DNA from: a virus
Virus record (IMG/VR): IMGVR_UViG_3300020469_003886
Location: 28,103-92,102 of that record
DNA: 64,000 nucleotides
Direction: 5' to 3' (one strand)
Shown here: positions 41,428-49,936 of the stretch, piece after piece
Numbering within the stretch: position 1 is the stretch's first letter
Layout: each line of letters starts with the position of its first letter
Program-made: the position numbers and the translations under genes
The notes under the pieces: model-generated
Database searches by the model: none
Told to the model about the DNA's origin: nothing
What the model saw: only the letters and a program-made list of their open reading frames with translations

Positions 41428-41657
41428 CTGTACTCCTTATTATAGTATACTCTGTAAGCACCGTTTGTAGGCAGTAGCTCACAATTTTTTAAACTGTCGT
41501 TGGCTTCAACCCACAGTTCAAATTCTTCTTTGATCTTACCTTGTCCTGTAATAACAGTAACATACTTAAGACCTTGATGCTTGTTTTCGTGTACAAACTT
41601 TGTGAACACTCTCCAAGCGTCTTGTACATAATAACCGTGTAAATCTATTCTCGCCAT
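41424..41657 (-). CDS. Smr-domain nuclease, 77 aa
   Basis: RIDLHGYYVQDAWRVF and VTVITGQGKIKEEF are the DLHG and TGxG motifs of Smr domains. Stand-alone Smr proteins of bacteria cut mRNA at collided ribosomes; the phage copy lies in a row with uL11 and Csp. Late box TATAAATA is 13 nt upstream. Confidence 0.9.
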   Translation of the reverse strand: MARIDLHGYYVQDAWRVFTKFVHENKHQGLKYVTVITGQGKIKEEFELWVEANDSLKNCELLPTNGAYRVYYNKEYR

Positions 41658-41670
41658 TATATACTAACTT

Positions 41671-41678
41671 TATTTATA
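41671..41678 (-). promoter_or_regulatory. Perfect T4-late box TATAAATA before smr
   Basis: 13 nt before ATG 41657; may drive smr, csp and uL11 late. Confidence 0.6.
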
Positions 41679-41683
41679 GCAAC

Positions 41684-42094
41684 CTATATTTTTCCAGCCT
41701 CTAACAACCGTTTACGGTTCTTTAAATGCTGTTCTTCTATATCTTCTTTGCTTTGTCCATTATATAATACTGCATAGTGTTCGTCAACCATTATTTTATT
41801 AATAGTTGAATCTTTCCAAACTAGCTCTGCTAGGATTCGGCCAAACTTACCAGTTGCGTCTTTGTATGTTCTTAATGTTGCCATACTGCCTACAGGATAA
41901 TGATCTTTTAGATATTGTTTTGATAATAGGCCAAAACGTTTTTCTTCTTTATCTCTGGTTCTTGATTCTGGAGTATCTATGCCTAATAATCTTAGACGTT
42001 CTTTGTGTCTCCAAATTCCAAAACCAAGATCAATATCAACATCAACAGTATCACCGTCAATCACTCTTAGTATTTTACATTTATATTCGTGCAT
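41684..42094 (-). CDS. Staphylococcal-nuclease-like protein, 136 aa
   Basis: VIDGDTVDVDIDLG, RLLGIDTPESR (catalytic Arg), and KFGRILAEL match SNase-fold nucleases with Ca-binding Asp. No signal peptide, so it acts in the cell. Overlaps its neighbour by 14 nt. Confidence 0.92.
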   Translation of the reverse strand: MHEYKCKILRVIDGDTVDVDIDLGFGIWRHKERLRLLGIDTPESRTRDKEEKRFGLLSKQYLKDHYPVGSMATLRTYKDATGKFGRILAELVWKDSTINKIMVDEHYAVLYNGQSKEDIEEQHLKNRKRLLEAGKI

Positions 42095-42791
42095 GTGTTT
42101 TTATATTTCCTATCGTTTCCTTTATTTCTTCATTTTTAGGATCAAATGTATTTATTTGAGCTACAACATAATATACTGTTTGCTCACTTAAATTCCTTGC
42201 TGTAAAATAGTTACCAGAATCTAGCAATAATGCTTTGCCAGGTTGACAAGGTATTTTACCTATATAGTCTTTATCTTTTAATTTAGTTTTATCCATTGGA
42301 TTAGGATTAAACATAGCCACATTGTAATATTGTGGCTTATCAAACATAAATTTAACTACGTTAAAATTGTGTTTATCAGTTTCTTTGTTTTTGTGAAGTT
42401 CTATGTAACCTTGAGTTTCTAATGCCATAATTTCTATTTTTTGATTTGGCCCTACGTTACATTTAGTTGAAAATATTTCTTTAAACCAAGTTGTCATTGC
42501 AAAACAGTTTTCAGTTACTGTTTGATTCCATTCACCGTCATACAATGTGAGACTTTTCCAACCTTGACTGTATTCATTTTTATGAACATTAAAAAAGTTA
42601 AGAGTTTCTAAATTTTTTATTTCTTTTTCCCAAGTTTGCCAACTGTATCCAATATCTAATTCTATCCAAGGTAAATTTTTAATTGGCATTTCATCGTTTT
42701 CAGATTCAATAACTTTTTGTATCTTGTAGTGCTCTCTATTTATTAAAGGAAGAGTCCAGACACCATTGCCTAAATAATCAGGTATAAACAT
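42081..42791 (-). CDS. Possible aspartyl hydroxylase-like or cupin protein, 236 aa
   Basis: The C-terminal half shows EIMALETQGYIELHKNKETD and GKALLLDSGNYFTARNLSE, resembling the double-stranded helix of Fe(II)/2OG hydroxylases, but a clean H-x-D...H triad is not certain. The ATG overlaps none; it is one of many such folds in this genome. Low confidence in function. Confidence 0.55.
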   Translation of the reverse strand: MFIPDYLGNGVWTLPLINREHYKIQKVIESENDEMPIKNLPWIELDIGYSWQTWEKEIKNLETLNFFNVHKNEYSQGWKSLTLYDGEWNQTVTENCFAMTTWFKEIFSTKCNVGPNQKIEIMALETQGYIELHKNKETDKHNFNVVKFMFDKPQYYNVAMFNPNPMDKTKLKDKDYIGKIPCQPGKALLLDSGNYFTARNLSEQTVYYVVAQINTFDPKNEEIKETIGNIKTHARI

Positions 42792-42797
42792 TTTATT

Positions 42798-42980
42798 TTA
42801 TGTGTTTTGTAATTCAGAAGTAGTTTCAATATCAGATATTTTATCTTTTAACCAAAGTTTATGTTTTTTCATTACTATAAGTCTGTTGTCATCTACTTGA
42901 TTTGTGTCTAACATTTTTTCAATTGCTGTGTGCAATTTTGCATGTTGTTGTTTTAACTTTTCCAATTCTGGATTAGACAT
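42798..42980 (-). CDS. DUF465/YdcH-like small helical protein, 60 aa
   Basis: KLKQQHAKLHTAIEKML and MKKHKLWLKDKI resemble the DUF465 pattern (LKKxKLxLKDEI). Two-helix protein of unknown function found widely in proteobacteria. TGA overlaps nothing and the gene lies 6 nt from its neighbours. Confidence 0.65.
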   Translation of the reverse strand: MSNPELEKLKQQHAKLHTAIEKMLDTNQVDDNRLIVMKKHKLWLKDKISDIETTSELQNT

Positions 42981-42982
42981 GG

Positions 42983-43180
42983 TTATTTTAAATCCTTGTC
43001 TTCTTTTTCGTTAACAGTTAAAATAACTTTGGCGCCATTGTTTTCAGATAATTCATAAACTAACTCGCCTGTTGCTTCACCGTTTCCAAGTTCTCCAGTA
43101 TCATATAGATATTGTGCAAACGCATCTACCACTTGTTGATTTGTTAGTTCAAACGTTTTTTTATTTTTATTTTTTGCCAT
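42983..43180 (-). CDS. Small hypothetical protein, 65 aa
   Basis: Lys/Asn-rich start (AKNKNKKTFEL), then an acidic body. AGTAGGATATTTAAA precedes the ATG, a context shared with ATGs at 23661. Unknown. Confidence 0.6.
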   Translation of the reverse strand: MAKNKNKKTFELTNQQVVDAFAQYLYDTGELGNGEATGELVYELSENNGAKVILTVNEKEDKDLK

Positions 43181-43211
43181 TTTAAATATCCTACTAGTTG
43201 TTATTTATCAA

Positions 43212-43703
43212 TTACAAATAATTTCTTACTTGGATTAATCTCAACAACATTTTTGTGTCCTCATTAATATATAATGTTTGTAGTTTTTCAGCATATCGAC
43301 ATTTGTCCATATACTCTTTGTACTCAATGTTTTTATCTTCTGTTGTGTGTAACCATTCTTCTTTAAACTGACTGTAGGTTGTATCCACATCTTTCCATGC
43401 ATCTGTACGTTGTGTTCTTAAATCAGCCCACCAGTTATATAGTATTTTAATTTCTTGTAATGCAGATTGATAATGAGGCTCTTTGGCTTTTTGTGAGTGT
43501 AGCCATTCAATACCTTGTAGACCTTTTTCTTTGTTTTTGTAAGATGTATCTTGTGTGCCTGTGTATATCTGTGCAATATAATATTCAACAAAATTTTGTA
43601 AATGAGTAAAACTGTCGTATAGTATTTGATCACCAGTAGAAATTGGTTCAGACTTATCCGGAACTGTGTGAAACCACTGGCGAAGAATATTTACTATTGA
43701 CAT
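43212..43703 (-). CDS. Hypothetical protein, 163 aa
   Basis: Aromatic-rich helical protein (ALQEIKILYNWWADLRTQRTD). Promoter 43709-43737 lies 5 nt from the ATG, with no ribosome binding site, so leaderless. Unknown. Confidence 0.7.
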   Translation of the reverse strand: MSIVNILRQWFHTVPDKSEPISTGDQILYDSFTHLQNFVEYYIAQIYTGTQDTSYKNKEKGLQGIEWLHSQKAKEPHYQSALQEIKILYNWWADLRTQRTDAWKDVDTTYSQFKEEWLHTTEDKNIEYKEYMDKCRYAEKLQTLYINEDTKMLLRLIQVRNYL

Positions 43704-43708
43704 AACTT

Positions 43709-43737
43709 ATTGTAGCATAAAAACAGATTTAAATCAA
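43709..43737 (-). promoter_or_regulatory. Sigma70-type promoter placing +1 at ATG 43703
   Basis: TTGATT (43732-43737), 17 nt, TGC plus TACAAT (43709-43714), 5 nt, ATG. Confidence 0.65.
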
Positions 43738-44594
43738 TCGTCTTTTTTGACCAAAGTAAATTGTTCTGCTATATTGCCTTGGAATTGATAAGATCCATAA
43801 TGATCTAAATTTATAGAAGGATCCATCCAAATTTCTCCACCCATTTTTTGCCAACGTCTACAAAATGTATAATCTTCTGAAAGATAACGTCTTGTTTCTG
43901 GTTCAATCATTGTGTCAAACAATGCATAAAAATATGGATTCAATACTGGGTCTGTATTGAGATCATTGTTGTATCTTGTTTCAGGATATTCGTTAATCAT
44001 TTTATCAATAACTTCTCTCTTGATCATCATAAATCCTGTACCTGCATCTAACACAGGAATTAATCCTTGAACTAGCGGAATTTCTTGAGAATCAGTATGC
44101 TCACGTTTTATATTCAAAGCATACGATGCCTGAAACTTTGCAAGTTCAAATGGATCAGTTGGTTTTTGATTTGTTGCTACTCCATGCACTGCTGGCCAAT
44201 TAATTGATTTTTTAGGATATGCTCCAGTGACAATTTCTTTGTTTCTGTGCAATAACTTAATGATATCTTGAGGATCAAATCCAACATCAGCATCAATAAA
44301 CATTAAATGTGTAAACTGTGGATCTTTTAAAAACATTGCTGTAAGAGTATTACGAGCTCTTGTAACTAGACTTTCATTTGATAGTGTTGCTAGTGTAAAA
44401 TTTAGTCCATAGTGTTTAAAAAGAATTGCAAGACCTGTCATTGCTTTTAAAAATGGTTCACCAACCATACCACCGTAACACGGTGTTGCAACCATAACGT
44501 GAGCTTTTCTTAACTCCTCTATGTCAACGTCAATACGTGTATTCATGTTTTGACTCAGTGGTTGGTTTAATTTTGTTTTATCTTTTTTACTCAT
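43734..44594 (-). CDS. Glycosyltransferase-like protein, 286 aa
   Basis: HVMVATPCYGG opening strand, LMFIDADVGFDPQDI with the DxD motif (Asp101/103), and late EDYTFCRRWQKMGGEIW are a GT-A glycosyltransferase pattern found in marine T4-like phages. May glycosylate virion proteins, DNA or host surface. Ends near a palindrome GATTTAAATC within the next promoter. Confidence 0.8.
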   Translation of the reverse strand: MSKKDKTKLNQPLSQNMNTRIDVDIEELRKAHVMVATPCYGGMVGEPFLKAMTGLAILFKHYGLNFTLATLSNESLVTRARNTLTAMFLKDPQFTHLMFIDADVGFDPQDIIKLLHRNKEIVTGAYPKKSINWPAVHGVATNQKPTDPFELAKFQASYALNIKREHTDSQEIPLVQGLIPVLDAGTGFMMIKREVIDKMINEYPETRYNNDLNTDPVLNPYFYALFDTMIEPETRRYLSEDYTFCRRWQKMGGEIWMDPSINLDHYGSYQFQGNIAEQFTLVKKDD

Positions 44595-44597
44595 TTA

Positions 44598-44963
44598 TTA
44601 ATCTCCTGTTCCAGGGTTTTCAGAAAGAAGATCTCTTTTGGATTTTTGGTCTGGCATTTTATCTGGACCATATTCTTCTGCTTCTGGTAACGCATCTTTC
44701 TTTTTTGTTATATTTGGCCATGTCTTACTGTACTCAGTATTTATGTGTATCCAATAGTCTAATTCACTTTTTGCAATATTTGGATCTGTATCTGCCACAA
44801 TTGCATCAACAGGACACTCTGGTTCGCATACACCACAGTCTATACATTCATCTGGATTGATTGCTAAAAAGTTTTCACCTTCGTAAAAACAATCAACTGG
44901 ACAAACTTCAACACAGTCTGTATGTTTACATTTTATACACTCATCTTTTACTATGTACGTCAT
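44598..44963 (-). CDS. 7Fe ferredoxin (3Fe-4S/4Fe-4S, FdxA type)
   Basis: Cys spacing 9, 12, 17, 21, 25, 40, 43, 46, 50 equals that of Azotobacter ferredoxin I shifted by one, so one 3Fe-4S and one 4Fe-4S cluster are expected. The long C-terminal tail ([17 protein letters not shown]) is the FdxA type. Likely electron donor for radical SAM or other redox enzymes of the phage. Leaderless-type promoter upstream. Confidence 0.95.
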   Translation of the reverse strand: MTYIVKDECIKCKHTDCVEVCPVDCFYEGENFLAINPDECIDCGVCEPECPVDAIVADTDPNIAKSELDYWIHINTEYSKTWPNITKKKDALPEAEEYGPDKMPDQKSKRDLLSENPGTGD

Positions 44964-44969
44964 ACTGAT

Positions 44970-44998
44970 ATACTACTATAGATTATTAAAAAAGTCAA
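44970..44998 (-). promoter_or_regulatory. Sigma70-type promoter placing +1 at the ferredoxin ATG
   Basis: TTGACT (44993-44998), 17 nt, TAGTAT (44970-44975), 6 nt, ATG 44963. Confidence 0.68.
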
Positions 44999-45002
44999 GG
45001 AT

Positions 45003-45632
45003 TTAACTAATAATTTGATCCCACTGTGGTCTTGGCTTGTCAGGATGTTTATGTTCATTTGATTCTGTTTCATTTGCAAAACCAAATCCTACCATTACTA
45101 CAGGTGAACCTTTTATGTCTAAATATTCTTTTAAACAATCATTGTCAAAACAACCACAAAAACCACTTTGTACTCCAAGTGACTCTGCTGTTATAATTGA
45201 ATTCCAGCAAGACAATCCAACATCTAAATAATCATTATCAATTGGATCACCATCGTCAAAATACCAAACAAATAGTAAAGGTGCAAGTGTTTGCCCATTT
45301 ATTTGTGTTCTCAATATTTTTTGGTCTCTCCAACTATGTGCTTCACTAACTGATCTTGGTGATCTTGAAACCATTAAATCAGTGTTGTCATCACTGTAGT
45401 GAACTTCTTTATCAGACACTGTACAAACATATTCATACAAACCTAATTTAGCACGTCTGTGTTCTAAACTTTGTCCTAGTATTTTAACTTTAAAGTTGTA
45501 TCTATTATTACAAGATGGTGTTTGTGCTACTGATTTTTTTATCAGCTCTGTAATATGTTCTGGTATAGGATTGCCGTCAAAATATTTAACTGTAGTTCTG
45601 TTTTCTAGTATTTTTTCTAATTGTTCTAACAT
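45003..45632 (-). CDS. Nitroreductase-family flavoprotein, 209 aa
   Basis: FMN-binding start RTTVKYFDGNPIP and PSCNNRYNF resemble the RRSxRxF and PSxxNxQ patterns; late DVGLSCWNSIITAESLGVQSGFCG is the usual flavin and dimer helix. Substrate unknown. A late box CATAAATA lies 5 nt before the ATG. Next to ferredoxin; could share a redox role. Confidence 0.85.
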   Translation of the reverse strand: MLEQLEKILENRTTVKYFDGNPIPEHITELIKKSVAQTPSCNNRYNFKVKILGQSLEHRRAKLGLYEYVCTVSDKEVHYSDDNTDLMVSRSPRSVSEAHSWRDQKILRTQINGQTLAPLLFVWYFDDGDPIDNDYLDVGLSCWNSIITAESLGVQSGFCGCFDNDCLKEYLDIKGSPVVMVGFGFANETESNEHKHPDKPRPQWDQIIS

Positions 45633-45637
45633 GCAAA

Positions 45638-45645
45638 TATTTATG
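45638..45645 (-). promoter_or_regulatory. Late-type box CATAAATA 5 nt before ATG 45632
   Basis: Downstream of tRNA-Ser, would start the transcript near the nitroreductase ATG. Confidence 0.5.
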
Positions 45646-45677
45646 TATTAAGTGTTGCTATTATATACTTTTATATC

Positions 45678-45767
45678 TGGCGGAGAGAGTGAGATTCGAA
45701 CTCACGAAAGAGTTGCCCCTTTGCCGGTTTTCAAGACCGGTGCTTTCAACCGCTCAGCCATCTCTCC
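45678..45767 (-). tRNA. tRNA-Ser (TGA), CCA encoded
   Basis: 90 nt with long variable arm; acceptor GGAGAGA/TCTCTCC, anticodon loop CTTGAAA, T-arm GAGTTCGAATCTC, discriminator G, CCA at 45678-45680. Confidence 0.95.
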
Positions 45768-45779
45768 GTATAATAATAC

Positions 45780-46325
45780 TTATGTCATCATAGGTTGTGA
45801 TAACTTGTCTAGTACTTCTTCCTTAAACAGTTTACAACCTTTGGCAACATTTTTTTCCCATTCATTTGATGCGTTGTCATCTGCTGAATCAGAAATATAT
45901 TTGTAACATAAAAATTCAACGTTGTGTTTTTTACAAATTTTTGCTATGGCGTATGCTTCCATATCTACAATATCACAATCTATTTTTGGCTTTGATGTAG
46001 CAAATGTATCTCCTGTACCACAAACAACTTCTGGTGTACCTAACATAATATCTTTTTCAAAAGGTGTTTGTCCTAATTTAAAACCTTGAGGTGTTGCATC
46101 CATATCTCTATCAACAAAACCAGTTACTTGAACTAATCCATTAATTTCTTTTTTTAAAGTGCCCGCGGTACCATAATTAATGATTAACTTTGGTTTGTAA
46201 TCTTTTATTATTTGTTCTGTTGTTGCGGCCGCATTTACTTTTCCAACGCCTGTGAAAAAAACTTCTGTATTATACAGTCCATCTACTTCTTGGGGTAAAG
46301 CACAAAGTATTTTTACGTTATTCAT
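45780..46325 (-). CDS. MTA/SAH nucleosidase (Pfs/MtnN-like)
   Basis: Cleaves methylthioadenosine, S-adenosylhomocysteine and 5'-deoxyadenosine. Motifs: FFTGVGKVNAA, INYGTAGTL, VCGTGDTF, VDMEAYAIAKIC with catalytic Glu, and SDSADDNA with Asp. About 181 aa from ATG 46325, shorter than E. coli MTAN (232). The ATG overlaps the upstream stop region; a longer frame to 46370 exists but is less likely. This would clear by-products of radical SAM enzymes, SpeD and methyltransferases. Confidence 0.88.
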   Translation of the reverse strand: MNNVKILCALPQEVDGLYNTEVFFTGVGKVNAAATTEQIIKDYKPKLIINYGTAGTLKKEINGLVQVTGFVDRDMDATPQGFKLGQTPFEKDIMLGTPEVVCGTGDTFATSKPKIDCDIVDMEAYAIAKICKKHNVEFLCYKYISDSADDNASNEWEKNVAKGCKLFKEEVLDKLSQPMMT

Positions 46326-46326
46326 G

Positions 46327-47232
46327 TTATGAGAATTTTTTAATTGTCTGTAATAATCCGTATCCAGCAATACCGGCTGTGAGTAAATGTCTTAAACATG
46401 GATCACTTAATAAACTTTCAATTAATCCAGAAAGAGCCGCATTTGTAACTCTTTGTACTGCTCCGGCAAGTTTCGCTAAATCTTCTAAAATCATTCTTGC
46501 TAACTGAGTTATGTATCCAATTATTCCAGCAATTAAATTTAATAACCCAAGTGCTGAACTAAGGAAATTTAATATTTGGTTTAGTATTGCTCCGCCTTTA
46601 GATAATGCTCCAAACAACTCATCAAGAAAAGCACAAGGTCCTGTGCCAACTGCGGCCGCGGCACCTAAGGCTGTGTTTATTGCATTTATACTTTGTCCAA
46701 TTGACAACATTTGTCCAATTGGTTGAGGACGATGACCATTTGGTAAAGAGTAAGTTGATCCGCCTTGTACTCCTCCTATAAACGAAAATGGATTTGCTTG
46801 TCCATAGTCTGTTTGGTTAACACCACTTTGTATATTTGTGTGCATGTTAAAATCATTTAATATGCCATTAACAGATTGTAAACTAAAAATTTCAGCATCC
46901 GTCATTGGACGGCCAAGTTCTGTAACTGTTGCTCTTGTTGAGAAACTTGAACTGTCCCAACCAAATGGTAAACTGTTTAGTCCATTCCATCCTGATCCAC
47001 CATTGCCATTATACAAACTAGAGTGAATCTGAGACATTTTTTCTGTGTGTGGATTTTTAAATGCGGCCATAGTTTTAATATCGTTACCCCACAAATCTTT
47101 GGTATCAGTAACATCGAACAAACCATTCTGTAAACTTTCTTTTGCAATTGGGCCAAGGCTTTGACTAATTGCTGTGCCTTCAAAGTCTTTAAAAAGTCCT
47201 TGATCTTCTCCTGTTAATATTGTTTGTACCAT
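46327..47232 (-). CDS. Virion or baseplate-like structural protein, 301 aa
   Basis: N-terminal half is Gly/Asn/Ser-rich; C-terminal half has long Ala/Leu/Ile hydrophobic helices (ILNFLSSALGLLNLIAGIIGYI). Located next to a PAAR protein, a hint of a spike or hub partner. Rich in Gly and Ala, unlike membrane enzymes. Function unknown. Confidence 0.65.
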   Translation of the reverse strand: MVQTILTGEDQGLFKDFEGTAISQSLGPIAKESLQNGLFDVTDTKDLWGNDIKTMAAFKNPHTEKMSQIHSSLYNGNGGSGWNGLNSLPFGWDSSSFSTRATVTELGRPMTDAEIFSLQSVNGILNDFNMHTNIQSGVNQTDYGQANPFSFIGGVQGGSTYSLPNGHRPQPIGQMLSIGQSINAINTALGAAAAVGTGPCAFLDELFGALSKGGAILNQILNFLSSALGLLNLIAGIIGYITQLARMILEDLAKLAGAVQRVTNAALSGLIESLLSDPCLRHLLTAGIAGYGLLQTIKKFS

Positions 47233-47244
47233 AACTTATCCTAA

Positions 47245-47532
47245 TTAATTTGCAATCACATTTGGTGATCCTGCATTAACTTGTATGCCGCACGAGTAAG
47301 AATCTCCAACTCTGCCAACTGGTTGAAAGTTTGCATAGACATTTGGTGATCCTGATGTAAGTGCTGTAGAGTGTGGCACACAAAGGATATAACCATGTGG
47401 AGTATTTGTATCACCAACTCTGTGTACTGGTATGTTGTTTGCTATCACATTAGGTGATCCAGTTGAACACGATCCTGCTGGGCATGGTGCATGATTCGTA
47501 TCAGCATCTCCAATTCTTGCTACCTGTGGCAT
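47245..47532 (-). CDS. PAAR-repeat spike tip protein
   Basis: Three PAAR-like repeats (GSPNVIANNIPVHRVGD; GSPNVYANFQPVGRVGD; GSPNVIAN) with Cys and His that bind metal, forming the sharp tip of the contractile-tail spike, as in T4 gp5.4. 95 aa, normal size. Confidence 0.94.
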   Translation of the reverse strand: MPQVARIGDADTNHAPCPAGSCSTGSPNVIANNIPVHRVGDTNTPHGYILCVPHSTALTSGSPNVYANFQPVGRVGDSYSCGIQVNAGSPNVIAN

Positions 47533-47560
47533 TTTGCTTCTCCTATTATAATAGTATTTA

Positions 47561-47869
47561 TTACGTAACTAATGACGGTGTACTAGGAGTAACTAATTTA
47601 GAAGTACTTTGTGTATAAGCATCTTTGGCTTGTTTATTAGCCAAAACTGCTGTAATTATAGTACTTTTTAAAAACTCAAAGGTTGCTTCAGGATCAGCCA
47701 TAATTACGTATGCTGTCATTCCAACACCTTGTTGAGTCATTGCAAGTGCTAGTGGCTTAGATACTTTATAAGAAGTGTCTGTTTCTTCTATCAATTTACC
47801 AATTACTTCATCGCTACCTACAGTACGAAATACCACAATATCATCTTTTTTTAGTTTTTGTATTAACAT
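47561..47869 (-). CDS. Small Sm-like protein, 102 aa
   Basis: IVVFRTVGSDEVIGKLIEETDTSYKVSK reads as an Sm-like strand pattern. Similar small proteins occur in T4-like marine phages. RNA binding is possible but not shown. Confidence 0.6.
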   Translation of the reverse strand: MLIQKLKKDDIVVFRTVGSDEVIGKLIEETDTSYKVSKPLALAMTQQGVGMTAYVIMADPEATFEFLKSTIITAVLANKQAKDAYTQSTSKLVTPSTPSLVT

Positions 47870-47871
47870 GT

Positions 47872-48777
47872 TTACTTTCCTTTTCCTGTTTTGTTCAAAT
47901 ATGGAACAAAAACATCATCAACCAGCATTTTCCAATAATTGCTGTTCAAATGCATTCCATCTGCTAAAAATCCTACTTCTGGATGTTTTTTATAATTGTT
48001 AATGGCATACTCACACAATGATTGATTGTTGATTATTTCATTAACATACTCAATATTATAGCGTCTAAATAACGCTGTGTCAAATTCAAAACTATTTACT
48101 TCTTGAATATCTGATCTATCAAAGGCAAAATTAAAATTAAACCAAGCATGATCGATATTGTTGTTTTTTAGATAACCAGATATCAAAACAACCTGAGCAA
48201 AAATAAAGTCCGTATAATATTGTTTATTTCTAACCAGTTCTATTTTTGTCATTTCTTTTATTGTTTTTGGATCAAGTTCTGCACTTTTTGTTACTTGTAA
48301 GTTGTTGAATTTTTCAAAAGATTTTGGATCTAATCCTGCTTCAGCATGACTAAGATGATATAGATATTTTTTAAGGTATTGTTTATCATTCCAGTGTTTG
48401 TCAGTATAAACGTGTTGATGTGCCAATTCAGGAAATACCTCAAGTGCAATATCTACTCTACTATAGGATGGAATTTCTAAAAGAAGTAAATTTGGTTTTA
48501 GATCATTGACTATTGATAATACTCTTAATGGATAAGTATCTTTCCCATACCCACTTAATCCTCTATTAAAATCATCATATCCTATCTTATCTGAAAGTGC
48601 GTGAGTCCAAGTTTTTTGTTTGCCCCAATCAATATAATATTTTAATTTATTTACTGTTCTACCATTTTTAAAAAAATGAGTATTATCTCTGTCAGATGCA
48701 TCTGATTGTGCGTGTTTTTCTTCAACGTGGCTTGTTCCAACTACTACAAGTTTTTTTTTATGTAATTGCCATTCCAT
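47872..48777 (-). CDS. SGNH-like protein, 301 aa (paralogue of 11155)
   Basis: KLVVVGTSHVEEKH opens with the same GTSH-type block I as gene 11155, and ends with ADGMHLNSNYW, the His block. YSRVDI and a Tyr/Asp-rich middle also match. Probable hydrolase acting on glycans or lipids; substrate unknown. Confidence 0.62.
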   Translation of the reverse strand: MEWQLHKKKLVVVGTSHVEEKHAQSDASDRDNTHFFKNGRTVNKLKYYIDWGKQKTWTHALSDKIGYDDFNRGLSGYGKDTYPLRVLSIVNDLKPNLLLLEIPSYSRVDIALEVFPELAHQHVYTDKHWNDKQYLKKYLYHLSHAEAGLDPKSFEKFNNLQVTKSAELDPKTIKEMTKIELVRNKQYYTDFIFAQVVLISGYLKNNNIDHAWFNFNFAFDRSDIQEVNSFEFDTALFRRYNIEYVNEIINNQSLCEYAINNYKKHPEVGFLADGMHLNSNYWKMLVDDVFVPYLNKTGKGK

Positions 48778-48788
48778 GATAAATCATG

Positions 48789-49889
48789 TTATAGTTCAAA
48801 GTTTTCAAATGTTTTGTCGTCAACGTCTTGTTTTAGTCCGCCAATTACATAACTTTCAACTTCTGTTTCTTGTGGAGCAACCTGTAGTCCAGCACTCGAT
48901 AACCAGTGTGCTGTCCATGGTAACGGATTTGCGTTAGCAGGTTGATCATAAATTGGATCATATCCAATTGCTTTTAATCTTTTGTTTGCAATCCACTCTA
49001 CATAATCGCCTAACAATTTTTCATTAAGTCCAATGATAGAACCATCTTTAAATAAATGTTTTGCCCATGCTTTTTCTTCTTCAACACAGTCTTTAAACAT
49101 TTTGATAACTGTTTTATCTAAACCTTTAATTGCTTTGATCATTTGTTTGTCATCACCTTTGTGCCAATTTTTAATGACCTGTGTAGACAAGTTTAAGTGT
49201 GTTGCTTCATCACGTGCAATGAGTGAAATGATTTTTGCTGAGCCTTCCATAAGTTTAAGCTCGCCAAATGCAAATGTACAAGCAAATGATACATAAAATC
49301 TTAAACCTTCTAAAATATTTACGTTAATCATTGCAAGATATAATTGTTTTTTAACATCAAGTATATCGCCTTCATTTTTAACAAAATAGTTTTCAGCCAT
49401 TTTAGAAAATGTATCATAATTTTCTGTAACTGATATTGCACGTTTTAAAATTTCTTCATCATTTAAAATTGTGTCAAATACTTCTGATGGATCTGAATAC
49501 ACATTTTTCATAATATGTGTATATGAACGTGAATGAATTGTTTCAAAAAAGTCCCAAGTAACAATACAGCCTTCTAGTTCAGGATTTGAAACATAAGGTA
49601 AAAAGGCCAAACTTGGACCTCTACCCTGTACTGAATCTAGCAGTGTTTGATACTTTAAGTTTGATGTAAAAATATGCTTTTGTTCTGGACGGAAGTTTTG
49701 AAAATCTGAACGATCTTTCTGTAATGAAACTTCTTCTGGTCTCCAAAAATACCCAAGCATAGTTTGGTTAAGTTTATCTAAAGCAGGATATTTAAATATG
49801 TCATATCTCTGCACACTCTGATCTTCTCCAAAGAACATTGGTTCTTTAGTAAAATCTACTTCATTTCTATTGAATACTGTTTTTGCCAT
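48789..49889 (-). CDS. nrdB: Ribonucleotide reductase small subunit (class Ia)
   Basis: Holds the diiron and tyrosyl radical. Visible iron ligands: WDFFETIHSRSY and RDEATHL; FACTFAFGE helix also fits. 366 aa. The C-terminal end (DDKTFENFEL) resembles the NrdA-binding tail. The leaderless sigma70 promoter and a late box precede it. Separated from nrdA by a 2OG oxygenase gene. Confidence 0.95.
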   Translation of the reverse strand: MAKTVFNRNEVDFTKEPMFFGEDQSVQRYDIFKYPALDKLNQTMLGYFWRPEEVSLQKDRSDFQNFRPEQKHIFTSNLKYQTLLDSVQGRGPSLAFLPYVSNPELEGCIVTWDFFETIHSRSYTHIMKNVYSDPSEVFDTILNDEEILKRAISVTENYDTFSKMAENYFVKNEGDILDVKKQLYLAMINVNILEGLRFYVSFACTFAFGELKLMEGSAKIISLIARDEATHLNLSTQVIKNWHKGDDKQMIKAIKGLDKTVIKMFKDCVEEEKAWAKHLFKDGSIIGLNEKLLGDYVEWIANKRLKAIGYDPIYDQPANANPLPWTAHWLSSAGLQVAPQETEVESYVIGGLKQDVDDKTFENFEL

Positions 49890-49895
49890 GTTTCT

Positions 49896-49923
49896 ATTAT
49901 ATACTCTTTTACTACCTTGTCAA
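49896..49923 (-). promoter_or_regulatory. Perfect sigma70-type promoter placing +1 at the nrdB ATG
   Basis: TTGACA (49918-49923), 16 nt, TATAAT (49896-49901), 6 nt, ATG 49889. Best consensus in the window. Confidence 0.85.
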
Positions 49924-49931
49924 TATTTATA
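49924..49931 (-). promoter_or_regulatory. T4-late box TATAAATA next to the nrdB promoter
   Basis: Abuts the -35 box, so nrdB may have early and late promoters in tandem. Confidence 0.5.
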
Positions 49932-49936
49932 TCACA

